64,000 bases of DNA. It comes from Cyanophora paradoxa (taxonomy: Eukaryota > Glaucocystophyceae > Cyanophorales > Cyanophoraceae). Both the position numbers and the translations under genes were made by a program. Shown piece by piece: positions 34,897 through 47,255 of this stretch. The notes below the pieces were generated by a model, which was not told the DNA's origin, ran no database searches, and saw only the letters and a list, made by a program, of their open reading frames with translations. Where the stretch lies: assembly GCA_004431415.1 (NCBI GenBank), contig QPMI01000631.1:1-64000 (forward strand). The letters run 5' to 3'. Positions within the stretch are counted from its first letter, which is position 1; every line of letters starts with the position of its first letter.

Positions 34897-35552
34897 AGCT
34901 CGAGACAGATCGATTGCGAGAAGAGACGATAAATCGAGCAGATCTAGGGACAGAGGATAACTGACACGAAGAAGAGCCAGAGCTAGAGGATAACTGACAC
35001 GAAGAAGAGCCAGAGCTAGAGATACCATCAATATTAGAAGGAATTACATCACTAAGAAGCGGGGGACAAAATTGAGAAAGATAAATAACAGGAAGAAGAC
35101 AAGTAAGAGGAACAACAAGACGACATGGAGGCGGAGGCGAAGCAGGACGATGCGAAAGGGCAGAGCTACGGCACGAGGTCGAGGAGGACACAGGAGGCGG
35201 AGCAGGCGGATCAAGAGCGTCTCATTTGGCCGCCACGCGTATATATACGTACCTAGGCCTGGGCACCCAGCGTGGTGCCGGTACGCTTTCCGTGCGCATG
35301 CTCAAGCACAGCGTTGAGATCGAAGATCATCGAGCATCGCGAGCCTCAAAAAAAAGAGTGCTGGGAGCTCCCCACTCCGATCCAGCTGCAGATCTAGAGG
35401 GGCCGGGGGCCGGGGCTCGCAATCGGGATACGCGGCCGGATCATGATCAGCGGCTTCATACGCGGCCGGATCCGGAGGCGACGGTTATTTTCAATTGCAA
35501 ATGAATTTATATATATAATTAACTTAGAAAAATCGACGTCGACATGCAGAGG

Positions 35553-35622
35553 CTGTGTCTTTCCTTTCTTATTGTCGATTTTGGCTCTTTGTCTTATCTT
35601 TCTTCGTGCTCTTGTCTTAGTT
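35553..35622. repeat. Right arm of nested 70-bp inverted repeat
   Basis: CTGTGTCTTTCC to CTTGTCTTAGTT, the exact complement of 34,827-34,896. It overlaps the first five bases of the outer right terminal repeat, so the two inverted-repeat systems share a border. Confidence 0.9.
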
Positions 35623-35710
35623 ATTTTGCTTTTTTGTCTCTATGCCCCCTGGGCAGCCCCCGCAGTGCTGGTGTCTAGAGACTGTGGCCGGTAATTCACC
35701 AAAAAAAAAA
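35618..35710. repeat. Right terminal inverted repeat of the 3-kb element
   Basis: TAGTTATTTTGC to GGTAATTCACC plus an A run. Exact complement of 32,721-32,813. Confidence 0.95.
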
Positions 35711-35752
35711 AATGCAGAGGCTGTGGCCGGTAATTCACCAAAAAAAAAAAAA
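35711..35752. repeat. Extra copy of the element tip just outside the right terminal repeat
   Basis: ATGCAGAGGCTGTGGCCGGTAATTCACC plus an A run repeats the last 20 or so bases of the terminal repeat. ATGCAGAGGCTGTG also occurs at about 35,544, next to the nested repeat arm. Confidence 0.8.
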
Positions 35753-35894
35753 GACATGCATGCACACCACCGGGGGGGGGGGGGGGGGGCTTCATCACGA
35801 GCGGGGTACTGAACTCTCGTTGTCTGGCGACAGTGCCGCGCGGCACGTATACGTATGCCGCGACTGTAGCGTGCAGCACGTGAGCGAGATATCG

Positions 35895-38800
35895 ATGACT
35901 ATGCCGGTGGAGCTCGAAGCGCTCCTTTCGCCGTGCCCGATTGGCGAGGACGGCGCGCTCGCGGAGTCCGATCCCGCGCATCCTTTCGACGTGCGCGTCG
36001 TGGCGGCCGTGTGCGAAGGCGATCCGGGCGAGCCCGCCACGCCTGCGCACCGCGCGGTGCTCGCCGGCCGCAGCGCCTACTTCCGGGCCATGCTGGGCGG
36101 CGGCTGGCGCGAGTCATCGGGCGCCGGGGATGTCCGCGTGTGCGGCTGGAGCCCCGCCGCCCTCCGCGCCGTCGTCCGCTGGGCGTACGCGGGCGACCCG
36201 GGCGCGCTCCCCGCCGGGGCCGACGAGCTGGCCGAACTCTGCCGCGCCGAGGACTTCTTCGGCCTGCCGGGCTTCACCGAGGCGCTGGAGGCGCGGGCGC
36301 TCCGCTCCACGCCGCCCGCCGCCGCGTGCCGCCTCTGGCGCACCGCGGAGGACGCGGGGCACGAGGCGGTGGCGGGCCTGGCGCGCCGCGCCCTCCTGCG
36401 CGCCGCCGACGAGGCGCCGGGCTGCGCCGCGCTCGGCGCGCTCCCCGCCCGCCTCGCCGCCTCCGTCCTCTCCGACCCCTCCGCCCGCCTCCCCTCCGAG
36501 GCCGCCGCCGCCCGCCTCGCCGCCCGCTGGCGCGTCCTCTAATTTCCCGTACGCTTCGTCGCCCTTTTATCTGACTCGGTACCCCTCCGCAGGTGCCTCG
36601 CGGCGCCCCCCGACGTTCGCGCGGCAGGGGCCGCCCTCCTCTGGCCCGCTGTTCGCGTACCCCTCCTCTCCCCCGCGGACCTCGCCGGTACCCCCTCCCC
36701 TCCCGCGAGCACCCCGCGGCGCCCCTTGCAGCTGCGTCCAACTCATGTACCCGCCGTCTTTCAGACTGCGACATCTCGAGGGGTCTACCCCCCGCCACCC
36801 TCGCCTCCGCCCTTTCCGCCCTCCGCCGGGCCACGAACGCGGTCGCCGCGGATTCCGTAACACCCTTCGCTTCCAACCCCCGCCTCGGCCCCTCCTCCGA
36901 GGTCCGAGGGCGACCCATGCGCCGGGGTACCACAAGCTCGCCTCACTTTCGGCGCAGTCGTACAGCCTCAGGGGCCTCCGGCACGTCCCGGGCCCCGCCC
37001 TCGCGTCCCTCTTCGAATCCGGGCGGGACCGCTTGCCTTCGCTGACCGAGGTGGGTTCGAGCGAGCCCGCCCGACCGCCCCCGCGTCGCCCGCTCACGTA
37101 TCCCCCCCCCCCCCCCCCGCCTCCAGCTGGATCTGTCCGGGTACCCCTCGTCCCTCCCGCAGTCTATCGGCCCTAGCTCGAGACCCGCCTTCCTCAGCTG
37201 CGCGCTGCTGGACGGGGAATCGCTGGTCGCGATCTGCGGCGCCCTCGCCCGCCGGGCCGCTCCGCTCCGCCGCCTCGACCTCTCCGGGTGCCCCCAGGTG
37301 CGCGTACCCCTCCCCAATCGCGTACCCCCCAGCCCGGCTCCTTCGACCTTCCAACGCAGCTCCACGCGGCGGCCATCGGGCACGCGCTCCTCAGCCTCTC
37401 CTCCCTCCAGGCTCGCCCGCCCGCCCGCCCGCCCGCCCGCCCGCCTGATTCGATCCGCGCTCGCCTGATTTGATCTGATTCGGCCGCTTCGCCCCGCCCC
37501 GCAGGACCTCGCGATAGACGACTGCCCCATCGCCGCGTGCGCTCATCTGATCTGATCCGTCTGATCTGAGCTGAACTGATCTGATCTAATCGCAGGCCCC
37601 TCCTCTCCCCCTACGAGCGTCGCCGCGGGTCCCTCCTCCGCCTCTCCGCCCGCCGCGCCGACGTACCCCCCAAGGCGGCCGCCAAGCGCCCCCTGGTCCG
37701 CTCCGCTGGGTACCGCGATTTCTCCCCCTCCCCCGGCCTTCGACTGGGGGTACCGCGAAGGTGGCGGGCCTCCTCTCGGCCGCTGGTACCCGTCTGGCCG
37801 CGCTCGACCTCCGGGAGTGGCGTACCCCCCTCCTGGAGGAAGACGCGGCGGCCCTTGCGGAGCGCCTTCGATCGGGTACCCTCCGCGAGCTCGACCTCTC
37901 CGGGGTACCCTGTACCCCTCTTCCCCTTTCACCTTCCCCCTCCCCGCCTCTGACCGGGGGTACAGGCCTGGCATGAGCAGACGGAGGCGGATCCAGGGGG
38001 GGATGCGGCCGGGGGGGCGGCGGCGGCCGCTGCCCCTTTATGTGCGGGCCTGCGGGGCGCCCCCTCTCTGACCACCCTCCGCCTCGGCCACTGCCCCTTC
38101 GTCTCCGATGACCTGGCGCGCCCCGTACCCCCCCGCTTCTTCCCCCCCTCCCCGCACGCCCTCCGGCGCTCACGCGCCCCTCCGTCCGCAGGTCCGCGCG
38201 GCGCTGCGCGCATCCCCCCTGCGCGAGCTGTCCCTGCGGGGTACGCCGATCTCCGACGCGGCGTTCGCGGACGCACCCCCGTCCTCGCTCTCGGGCCTCG
38301 AGGCGCTCGACCTCCGCGAGACGGGCATCGAGGGGTGCATCCTTTCCCTGTACCCCCCTTCGCCCGCGTCGCTTTTCCGAGTACCCCCCGCCGCCGCGCA
38401 GGACCACGTGGCTCCCCGGGTGCCGCTCCCTTCGGAGCCTGAACGTGCGCGGCTGCAGAGGCTTCAGGCCGCCCGGTCCCTCCTGGCCAGGAGACGCCAG
38501 CCCCCTCCTCGAGGAGCTCAAGGCCGGCTGGGGCATCTCCGACGTGCACCTGTGCGTCCGAAAGAACGCCGTACCCCCCCCCCCGCTCGCTCGTCCATCT
38601 CGTGATTCAAATCGGCGCCCGGCGGGCAGGGCGAGCGCGCCGCCGCTGCGGGCGCTCTCCCTGGGGCTGGGTACGAGCGCGACGGACTCGGGACTCGTAC
38701 CCCTCGTCCGCCGCTCGGGGCGCCGCCTCCGCGCCCTCCGCCTGTGCCCTTCCCCCCCCCCCCCCCCACCACCCCCCCACACCCCACACCCCTTTCCCCC

Positions 38801-40849
38801 CCCTAAACAGCTTCGCAGGTCGTTCGCGCGGCTCAGCGGCCGCGGCCTGCGGGCGGTGGTCGATGCCTGCCCTGAGCTCGAGGCGCGCTATGCATCTTTC
38901 TTTGGCGCGCGTGCCTGACCGCTTCTCGACCCCATACTTCGCCGGGCAGATCCTGAGCGTCGAGTGCAACCTGGATGAGCTGGGCGACCGTTCACCCGAC
39001 CGTTCAAGCAGCGAAGGCGAGGAGGAACAGACGGAGGGGGAGGAGGGGGGAAGGAAAGGGGAGGATGTGGCGGAGGGGCCCCGCCCGCACGCCCTCGCCC
39101 CCCTCCTAGGGGAGGGGGGTACCGGTGCATTGCGCGCCCTCCGGCTCGACTGCGGACGGTGGCGCGGCTTCTGCCGAGGCCTCCCCGCCTCCTGGGTACG
39201 CCTTTTCCATCTATTCGCGCTCGCCCTTCACCCCTCTACTAAAGCGTACCCGGGCAGCTCTCGGGCCTGCGGTCGCTGCGCCTCTTCCAGTGCCGGGACC
39301 TGACCGACGAGCACCTCAGGTGATCCTGAGCTCAGTTCGCCCTCTGCGGTCTTATCTGAGCGCTGTTCGCTCCCCATCCGCCGTTCGCAGGCCCGCCGGG
39401 CCCGCCCCCCTCCTCCCCCTGGAGGTGCCCCCCGCCCTTCCCCCGCCCCCGGCCCGCGCGTGCCTCTCCCTCGAGACATTAGATCGCGCTCCCGATCTCA
39501 CACTCAAACCGCGGATCTCGCGCCTAAGACAACATCAGCTTCAGCTAAATTTTAAGCCTTAAGTCATCCAAGCTAATGCTCCCCCCCCCTCCCCCCCCCC
39601 CCCTCTCCCCCCGCCCTCCCCCGCACCCGGCCCGCGCACGCCCCTCCCTAAGCCTTCGCGTACGCCCACGTACGACTTCAGCTGAAGCCTTAAGCCTTGG
39701 CCGACATCCGATCTCGCGCTCAGATCAGATCAGATCTGATCTGATCCGATCCCGCCTCGCCTCGCCCCAGGAGCTCTCTGTGGAGGAGTGCCGGGGCGTG
39801 TCGGGGGCCGCTCTTCTCGCCCTCGCCGCCGCCTGCCCCGCCCTCCGGTGCGCGGGCGAGGGCGTTCCAGGGGCGTCGACGGCAGATGCCCGCAAACCAA
39901 ACTCAGAGCCGCGGCCCGCGTGTGCACGCGTACATATCTAGGCTCCTGCGCGGCCTACGCCGCCTTCACTTCCTCTCTACGCCCCCAGTCAGCGAGAGCG
40001 CAGCGCGTTGAACGAACCCTGTGACATAGATACTCCACCAACATACCTACAATCTAGACTTGGCCCGGCCCGCCCCCGCTTAAGCTTAAGCTTAAGCTGA
40101 TGTTGTCGTACTCCGCGCGGCGCCGGCACGGCAGGTCGCTGCGGGCGGCGCACCTGGGGCCTACCGGCGTCCCCGCCTCCTTCCTCGAGGACCTCGCCGC
40201 CCTCTGCCCCGCCCTCCGCTCCGCCCTCGTCGACCGGTGCGCCAGCTTCAAGGCTTGGCCTCATGATGGGCGATAATAAGAGGTCATAACAAATCCGGTT
40301 GCTACTTGAACTAAGAAACACGTTAAGCCAACAATTAGGCTGTTAGGAAACGGCTTGCCCTGCCGCCCTCTGCCCCGCCCTCCGCTCCGCCCTCGTCGAC
40401 CGGTGCGCCAGCTCGAGCTTAGATTGCGCCTTGAGCTTAAGCTCAACTTAGCTTGATTAGCTACAAAGGATGATTGGATTTAGCTTAAATCAGCTTAAGA
40501 TTTAGCTTGATTGGCTTAAAATGATGATCGGCCCCGCCCTCCGTGCCGCCCCCGTCGACCGGTGCGCGCGCTTAAGCTTGGATTGATGATGATGATGCGT
40601 CGATTTAAATTAGCGCGCGCTTAAGCTTAAATTAGTTTAAGCTTAAGCTCAGCGGTGCGTCGATCGATGATGATGATGATATTTGGGATCAGGTGCGATC
40701 TGGTGGAGGGGGGGATCCGCGCCCCGGCGGCGCGCCCCGGCCCCGGCCCCCGCCCCCGCCTCCTGCTCAACGCGTGCCGCCGGACGGAGCACCTCACAAT
40801 CCGGTGCGCCGTCAGCAGGGGCGACCCCGTGGACATGTGCGCGCAGTAG
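35895..40849 (+). CDS. BTB-BACK-leucine-rich-repeat protein
   Basis: The first exon starts at ATG 35,895 (MTMPVELEALLSP) and holds a BTB/POZ domain: THRAVLAGRSAYFRAMLGGG then AALRAVVRWAYAG. A BACK-like helical segment follows (ACRLWRTAEDAGHEAV, CLAAPPDVRAAGAALL). Most later exons are leucine-rich repeats of the AMN1/F-box type: LRGLRHVPGPALASLF (36,970), LRRLDLSGCPQ (37,268), LAALDLREW (37,796), LRELSLRGTPISDAAF (38,222), LEALDLRETGI (38,305), SLRLFQCRDLTDEHL (39,275), ELSVEECRGVSGAALLALA (39,773). The last exon ends HLTIRCAVSRGDPVDMCAQ at 40,849. BTB proteins usually recruit substrates to cullin-3 ubiquitin ligases; the repeats would be the substrate-binding arm. At least a dozen introns, many starting GTACCCC, make the exact protein uncertain. 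Confidence 0.8.
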
Positions 40850-41986
40850 TCGGCCGTAGATCATAGTTGGCGCAATAGTAGATCTCTATAGCTAGTTATA
40901 GTAGTTGCATGCCGCAGTGCAGTGCAGCCTCAATAACCTCCAATTTGCAATTGCAATTGCAAGACAAGAGAGAGGGCCCGGCCGCGGGTGATTTCTGAGG
41001 GCCCGGAGACAAGACAAGATCTAGACAAGTTAATTTGAGGTGCTCTGCTGCAGCTGCAGCTGGTCGATCGCGAGCTCGTCTTAATGTTTGGATACGTGTG
41101 CGAATCATTCATTATTCGAATTCTAGATCTCCCAATCAATCTCGATCTCGCACTTCATACATGCGCGCATGCATATGCATGCATCATGGGCATACGAGTC
41201 TTTCGTTAAACGAATTATCAGCGCAAGGACTCCGAGGCTCGTTAGGGCTTTTAAAATGTATATATGGTCACGTGATACGGCCTAGAAGGCTAGCTAGCTC
41301 TCGCTAGGGCAGCCGTCACAGCCCGCACGTGCACGTCACGGCGTGCTGCCGATTCGAATTCCGGAGTCCCGGTCGACTCCCGGATCGGGACTCGAGCTCG
41401 GTTCTCGAGCTCGGATTCGGAGCCGGGCCGCGGGGGCCCGGGGGTCTAGATCTCGGCTATGCATGCAAATGTGCGAATTCGAATTCAGCGTTCATGATCA
41501 ATCGCAGTTGTGTACGTACATTAAGCGTACGTTTACGACTCCCGGGCCCGGGCCCCCAGCGCCCCCCTGCAGCTGCCCGATGATGGCCCCCGGCTCGAGC
41601 GAAGGTCGCGCGGGGTCGGATTTATATACGCTCGAATCCTATAGCTAATTATAATTATGACTTTGTAGTAAGGGCGCTATCTCTAGATCCAGCTCAGATC
41701 TCATGTGAGCTCAGCGCTGGCCTCTGCATGCGCATCTGCAGCCGGGCGCCTGGATCTCAGATCAGATCTGAGCTCGAGGTCGGACCCGAGCCGGGCCGAA
41801 GTTCGGTACGTGTACGCGGAGGCGGACACGGCGGGGTCGACAGAGTCCGGCAGGCCCCTGCACACAGACGAAAGTAGTTCAGTTAAGGTTAAATGTTTTG
41901 GATCCCGGAGCTCTATTCGACCTCGAGCTCGCAAGATTTATAATTACGTGTACGGATCGGTGTTTAGAGTCGAGGCTCGCGGTGCA
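40850..41986. other. Interval between convergent genes
   Basis: No exon seen. Full of short palindromes: GCATGCATATGCATGC near 41,168, GAGCTCGG words at 41,395-41,415, CCCGGGCCCGGGCCC at 41,541, and CAGATCAGATCTGAG at 41,759. The minus-strand transporter gene ends at 41,987. Confidence 0.55.
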
Positions 41987-43338
41987 TTAAAATTTATATA
42001 TGAAGCGAGGGGGTGCCCGCGGGCGGCGTGGGAGCGGGGCGCGCCTGTGCCGGCCGAGGAGCATGAGGAGGGACACCGAGACCTGTGCGTGGACACGTGC
42101 GAACGAACCCTTAGTTAACGGGCCAAGCAAAGGCGGGCGGGCGAGCGGCGGGTGATTGATATTTGCAATTGCGCCCGGGTGCCGGCCGCTCGAAATTCGA
42201 GGAGGCCTAGGCCGTCAGCACTAGCTGCAGCGGGCAAGGGCGAGCGAACCCTGGAGACGGGGCTGCGAACGAAAAGACAACAACGAGTCAGCTCGCGGGG
42301 CCAACGAGACAACGGGGGATTGCTTTCCAAGGCCTAGATTCAATTTAGGGCCTAGGCCTAGGCCCGCCCAGCTATAAATAGGTCCAGTCTAATCTCGCCC
42401 CCTGCGGCGAACCTGAAGGCGGCGGAGAGAGAGGCGGGGCGGGGCTCGAGAGAAGAAGGTGGCGGCAGAGTTGAGCCTAGTACTGGGCTGTGCCCTGTCG
42501 GGCAAGCAAGCAAGCCTTGCACTCGCACGCGCGGCTTGCTTCCTAGGCCTACCATTAATTTAGGTCTAGCACGAGTATATTTTCCCTAGGAGGAGGTATC
42601 TAGGAGGCCAGGCATAATCACCCTAGACGTACCTGAAGGCGGCGGAGAGGGAGGCGGGGCTCCCCGGGGCCCCCATCGAGAACCCGATGTTCCCTGCGAA
42701 CGAAGCGGGCGAGGCGCACGCGGACGCGGATCGCAGTGAGCTAGCGGGGGTACGCGACGTCCTCGGGGGGAGGGGGGTACGCATGAGTGCGCCGCCAGGC
42801 GCACCGTACGCCGACACCGCCTCGAAGATGACCTGCGGGGGGGGGGGGGGGGGGGGGGTAGGTTAAGGATGGAGTGGAGGGCTCGGGCCGGGCCGGGCCG
42901 GGGGGCGATGGCGGCGCGTGCCGCGAGACTCTAACCCGAGTGCGTGGGGGCGGCGCACGTCGAGGACGTCGTACCCCTGCGGATTCCGAAGGGATGGCCC
43001 CTCGGCGATGCAGATCTGGGGAGGCTCCCTGAAGGAGACAGCGCGGGGGGGGGGGGGGGGGGGGGGGGCGTGGGGCGGGGTACCACGATTATCCCAAGCC
43101 AGATCCATGCGATGTCGCGCGTGACCATGTACTGGGAGGGGGTAGGGCATTACTAAAGAAATAAAGAAGAACTGAAACAGGGGGGAGAAGGAAGATGGGG
43201 GTACCTGGAGGTGCTTTGTGGCCGCAGCGGCGCCCCCCAGGGGCCCGGGAGCGGGGTCGGGGGTCGGGGGCTCGCCAGGAGGGGGTACCACCAGCGAGCG
43301 TCGCCGGACGAGTTCCGTTGCGAACGAAGCCTGCTCGG

Positions 43339-43372
<34 letters not shown>

Positions 43373-46300
43373 CGAAAGGCGAAGGGCGCGGGCGCGGCGG
43401 GGGGTACGCCACCCACGCACCAGAGAGGCGCTGCGGTGCAGGCGGGCGCGCGAGGGGACGGACCCCGATCGGCCGGGGGCCGAGGGCGGCTCCTCCCCCG
43501 GGAAGGCCGGCGCGGCCGGTAACCCCCTCGCGGAGGCGCCGGTACCCCCCTCGAGCTCCCGGGCCTCTTTGGCGGCCTCGGCGTCCCGCACAGCGCCCGA
43601 GAAGCGAAGGGAGAGGCTGAGGGGGCGCCGGACGCTTAGAGAGGGGGGGGGGGAAGGGGGGGGGCGGAAAGGGAGGGATAGGGGTACGCGCACATGAAAG
43701 GAAAGGGGGCAAGGTACATCATGAGGATGATGACTGGCCCATGGGTTCGGGTCGGGCGAGCGACATTCAAAGTCACTCAACGTTAAGGGGGCGGGGCGGG
43801 GAGGGGGGTACCGAGCCAGAGGGCGGGGCTCATGGCGGCTGCGGAAGGGGCGAGTACCCTGTCAGCTACTGAAGCGAGCCGAGCCGTGTCGGGACTTCGC
43901 GGCCGGGGCTAGCTGCTGGGCCGGGGCGGGGCGGGCCGATGCTGATGTACCCAGGCGGGGGCGGGGCTCCGGGCTGCCCGCGAAGCCTAAGCCCGCGTGG
44001 CCTTTCTGGACCGATTTCGTGGGCTTAGACTAAGCTTAGGGGCGGGGCGGGCCGATGCTAGAGCTACAGATCTAGCCTAGATCGATATCTAGCTATAGAT
44101 GCTAGATCTAGCGGGAGTGCGGCACCGATGCTGAGGGTTGTGAAGCCGGCGTAGCGCGTCGTGACCGCCATGAAGAAGGCGTTCAGCAGCTGCGCGGGGG
44201 GGTGGGGGGGGGGGGCGGTGTCAGCGCGGAGAGGATGGGGGCCAGGAGAGGGCCGGAGAGAGTCCAGCAAAGGAAGGGCGGCCTTAAGGGCTGGCGGCCT
44301 CGAGAGGGAGGCCGCTGTCAGCGCGGAGAGGATGCGAGCCAGGAGGAAGGGCGGCCTTAAGGGCGCCTTCTGGCCCGGGGCGGGCCGCGGCCAGCCTGAG
44401 AGCCAGCCAGCCGGGCCGGGAGCAGGGGAGGGGGGTGGGAGGGGGGGGGGGGGGGGGGGGGGGGCGCCTTGGCGCTGAGGGAGCCAAGCTCGTCGTACAC
44501 GGGCTCATCCAAGTCCAGCGCCGCCGTCAGTACCCTGCGGGGCAGGCCGCGTAGGTGAGGAGGTGCACGTGAGGGGAGGGCGAGGGCGGCGGGATTGGGC
44601 GAGGGCGGCGGATCCGGAGATCAAGATCTAGAGCTCTTGCTATATATATACATTCTCTTGCAGATACCGCGGCATCGGATAGCGGTGGAGAGCACCGGGG
44701 GCGGGCATAGACCATATCTCGAGGCTTTTTTCCCATATTGAAGCCTGCACTAGCCAACAAGCCGTGTTCATAGACTTAGAGAGCCTTTGTTGTTCCTGTG
44801 CTCGCGCTCGCGATCATCGGAGCGCGCATGTGAAGAGCTCTTAGGGCGGGGGCACCCTATCCTCGAGCTCTTGGGATTGTTTGTTTGTTCGAACTCTAAG
44901 CGGGGCGGGCGCGCATGTGAACGGCGAAGAGGGCGGCGAGAGAGCGTGGCGCGGGTCTATAGCTAGTCGGCCAGATACAAGCCTGTGTTCCTATATGTAT
45001 CGTTAGAACCTTGCGGACGGCGAGAGAAGTGCTTTAGGCCTAGGGCGGCGTGCGAACGGTGGGCGCGCATGTGGACGGTGAAGAGGGTGAAGACGGCCGC
45101 GAGCAGCGCCAGCGTCGGGCCCTTCCTGTCCCGGAGGCGGCGGCCGCGCCTCCGGTAAGACGACGCGGGGCGGGAGGCGGGGCGGGGCGGGGCGGGGCGG
45201 GGCGGCCTATCTATGACTGGGCGGGGCCCAGCCTAGTAGGGAATCCCCTCTCCCTCCTCCCCTTCTAGAGGACCCGAGCGGGGCGGGCCCGGGGCGGGGC
45301 GGGGCGGGGCGGGGCGGGGGCGGCCTTTGCGCGCCGGAAGAGGTGCGTCGTGCAGCGGCGCGGGTGCCTGGAGGCGGCGGAGCGAAGCGATCAGTCAGTC
45401 AGTCCCCGTACCAGGACCTCTGATAAAAGCCAGGACCAGGACCGTAACGGCCCGCAACGGGCTCGCTCGCCTGCGTGCGGCGGCGGTAGCGTCAGTTACG
45501 TTAGAGATCTCCTAGAGCCTGCCAGCCAGCCGGGGCTCAAGGGTGGTCCCACGGGCCCAAGGGCCGCCGGCTTCGCCGTTCACCTGATGAGGTAGAGGAA
45601 CGGTAGCTTTGCCGGGCCCGGCGCCACGCGGTGCGCCGCCCGCACCTGGCGGGGGCGTGGGGGGTACGCGTTCAGTGCGTGGCTAAAGGGGCGAAGAGGC
45701 TCAAGGGCGGACCAGCACGAAAAGGCCGACCGGCAGCCTGCGGCAGGGTCGGGAGGGGAGGGGGAGGGGGGAGGAGCCGGGGGGGGAGGGGGGGGTACGG
45801 CGCACAGCTGGCCGCCCAGGAGGCTAAGGAAGGCCGTGAACAGGAGAACGAAGCGGTCGTGCTGGGGTTTCGGGTACAGGACGTGAAGGAGAATCTTGGG
45901 GGGGGGGGGGGGTGGTGTTAGAAGAGCCGGGGTACGCCGCACCCGGAACTGGGCCATGCTGTCCGGCAGGGGGCTCAGCCCAGCTGCGTAGAAGGACGAC
46001 GCGGCGTGGAAGAAGGAAAACCTGCGGAACTCGAATTTTCTCTTCCGGGGGGGGGGGGGGGGGGAATTGGGGGGGGGTACGGCGACGCGCCACCAGGGGT
46101 TCACGTTTGCCTCGCCGAGGGCACGGCGGGCGTTAGATTCGAGGTTGAAGTAGGGAACGAAAGCCAGCAGGGCGATTGACTGGGGGGTACGGCGCGTTGA
46201 GGGGTTACGCCGAGGACGAAGGCGGGGGCGGGGTTGAGGGGGGTACCAGCCAGGTGACGAAGTACCCCACGATGAGAGCCTGCAGCCTCCGGAGCGCGTG

Positions 46301-47194
46301 GTACTCCACCAGATCTGAGGAGGGGGTAACTTGTTTCGAGGAGGGGGTACGCGGGCATTGGTTGAATGGGGTACGGGCACACCGATAAAGAGGGGGTGGG
46401 AGGGATCGGGGAGGGGTTCGCTGATCGCGCTGGCGTGTGAGAGGGGATCGAATGATAAGAATCGGAAGGAGGGAGCCCGAACCGAGCGGCGACGGGGGAG
46501 CGGAGGTACGGAGCCGCGCGGCCCCGGCGCCTGTACAGGAACCGCTTCGCCGAAACGATCGCCAGGACCTTCATCGATCGGACTGGCTCATGCGGAGCTT
46601 GGAATTTGAATTTGAAATTCGATTGTTTGGACGCACCGTTGTCACCTGGCTTCCGAGTGCGATGCAGACCCTGCGGGCGCCGACCGAACCAAGACTAGTC
46701 AGCGGCGGAAACAGCACGAGCGAAGCGCATGCGCACCAGCAGAGGACCTGCCCGTTGACGGAGAGCTTGTTGAAGTCCAGGGGCGCAAGGCCCGTGCACG
46801 TCGCGCAGGAGACGCCGAGGAGCCCTGCGGAAGGAACCGACGAGGCGGATCGGGCGGCGGCGCGGAAGAATTCAGAGAATTTGATGCGCTCGGAGCCTCT
46901 GAGCGATGCTGCGCACACGCGGCGTCGAAGGTGAGCCCGTCGATCGCACAGAAGAGTGCGCCGACGGCGAGCGACCCGAACAGGAAGCTTGCGAAGTGCA
47001 CCTGTGCGCGTATACAAGTACGTACGCGTCAGAGGGAACGCAATTGCAAGCGCAGAGGTGGGGGACCCGCTTAAAAGCTGGGAGCGCACCCGCCAGAAGT
47101 TGAGTCGGCTGGATACTGGACGCGGGAGGCTAGGCAGAGACGCGATTCTGTCGACGAGCGCATCGTACAGGGCCCGGAAGCGTCCGCAGAGCAT
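41987..47194 (-). CDS. Trk/HKT-type potassium (cation) transporter
   Basis: Four pore-loop repeats with their filter glycines are visible: CATCTGLAPLDF (about 46,790), FFHAASSFYAAGLSPLPDSM (about 45,990), MAVTTRYAGFTTLS (about 44,140) and IFEAVSAYGAPGG (about 42,820). Supporting segments are FLFGSLAVGALFCAIDGL (46,960), RRLQALIVGYFVTWL (46,290), SIALLAFVPYFNLESNARR (46,170), HVLYPKPQHDRFVLLF (45,880), AGNIGFSMGAPG (42,680) and the end LLMLLGRHRRAPLPRRPRAP (42,030), matching the usual [M/L]xGRHRxxP tail. The fungal TRK-like layout predicts a plasma-membrane K+ or Na+ importer. Exon 1 is 47,090-47,194, exactly 35 codons (MLCGRFRALYDAL). An upstream in-frame ATG at 47,257 is possible and would overlap the neighbouring start codon. 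Introns carry G runs on the plus strand, i.e. C runs in the sense strand. Confidence 0.85.
42413..42662. repeat. Duplicated exon-end module at the transporter 3' region
   Basis: CTGAAGGCGGCGGAGAG, followed by AGGCGGGGC, occurs at about 42,413 and again at about 42,634. The copy at 42,634 is the coding one (SLSAAFR before a donor on the minus strand); the other lies in the next intron and also retains a possible donor. Confidence 0.7.
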
Positions 47195-47255
47195 GGGGCG
47201 CCTGGCCGACTTGCGGCTCTCGCCCCCTACCCCCCCATTCGACCTGACCCCGACC
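47195..47255. promoter_or_regulatory. 61-bp shared gap between divergent start codons
   Basis: The transporter's preferred ATG ends at 47,194 (minus) and malate dehydrogenase begins at 47,256 (plus). Any promoter elements and 5' leaders for both must fit here or overlap the opposite gene. No TATA-like box is visible; the stretch contains CTACCCCCCCATTC. Confidence 0.6.

Larger units (their letters stand above)
32721..35710. mobile_element. Fold-back (terminal inverted repeat) element of about 3 kb, non-autonomous
   Basis: The ends are perfect 93-bp inverted repeats: 32,721-32,813 and 35,618-35,710. Each tip is a T/A run followed by GGTGAATTACCGGCCACAG. Inside are a 198-bp tandem array, a GC-rich middle, and a nested 796-bp segment bounded by perfect 70-bp inverted repeats. 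No transposase-like ORF is visible. No clear target-site duplication is seen outside the T/A runs. It sits in the interval between the cyclase-phosphodiesterase and BTB genes. Confidence 0.85.
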
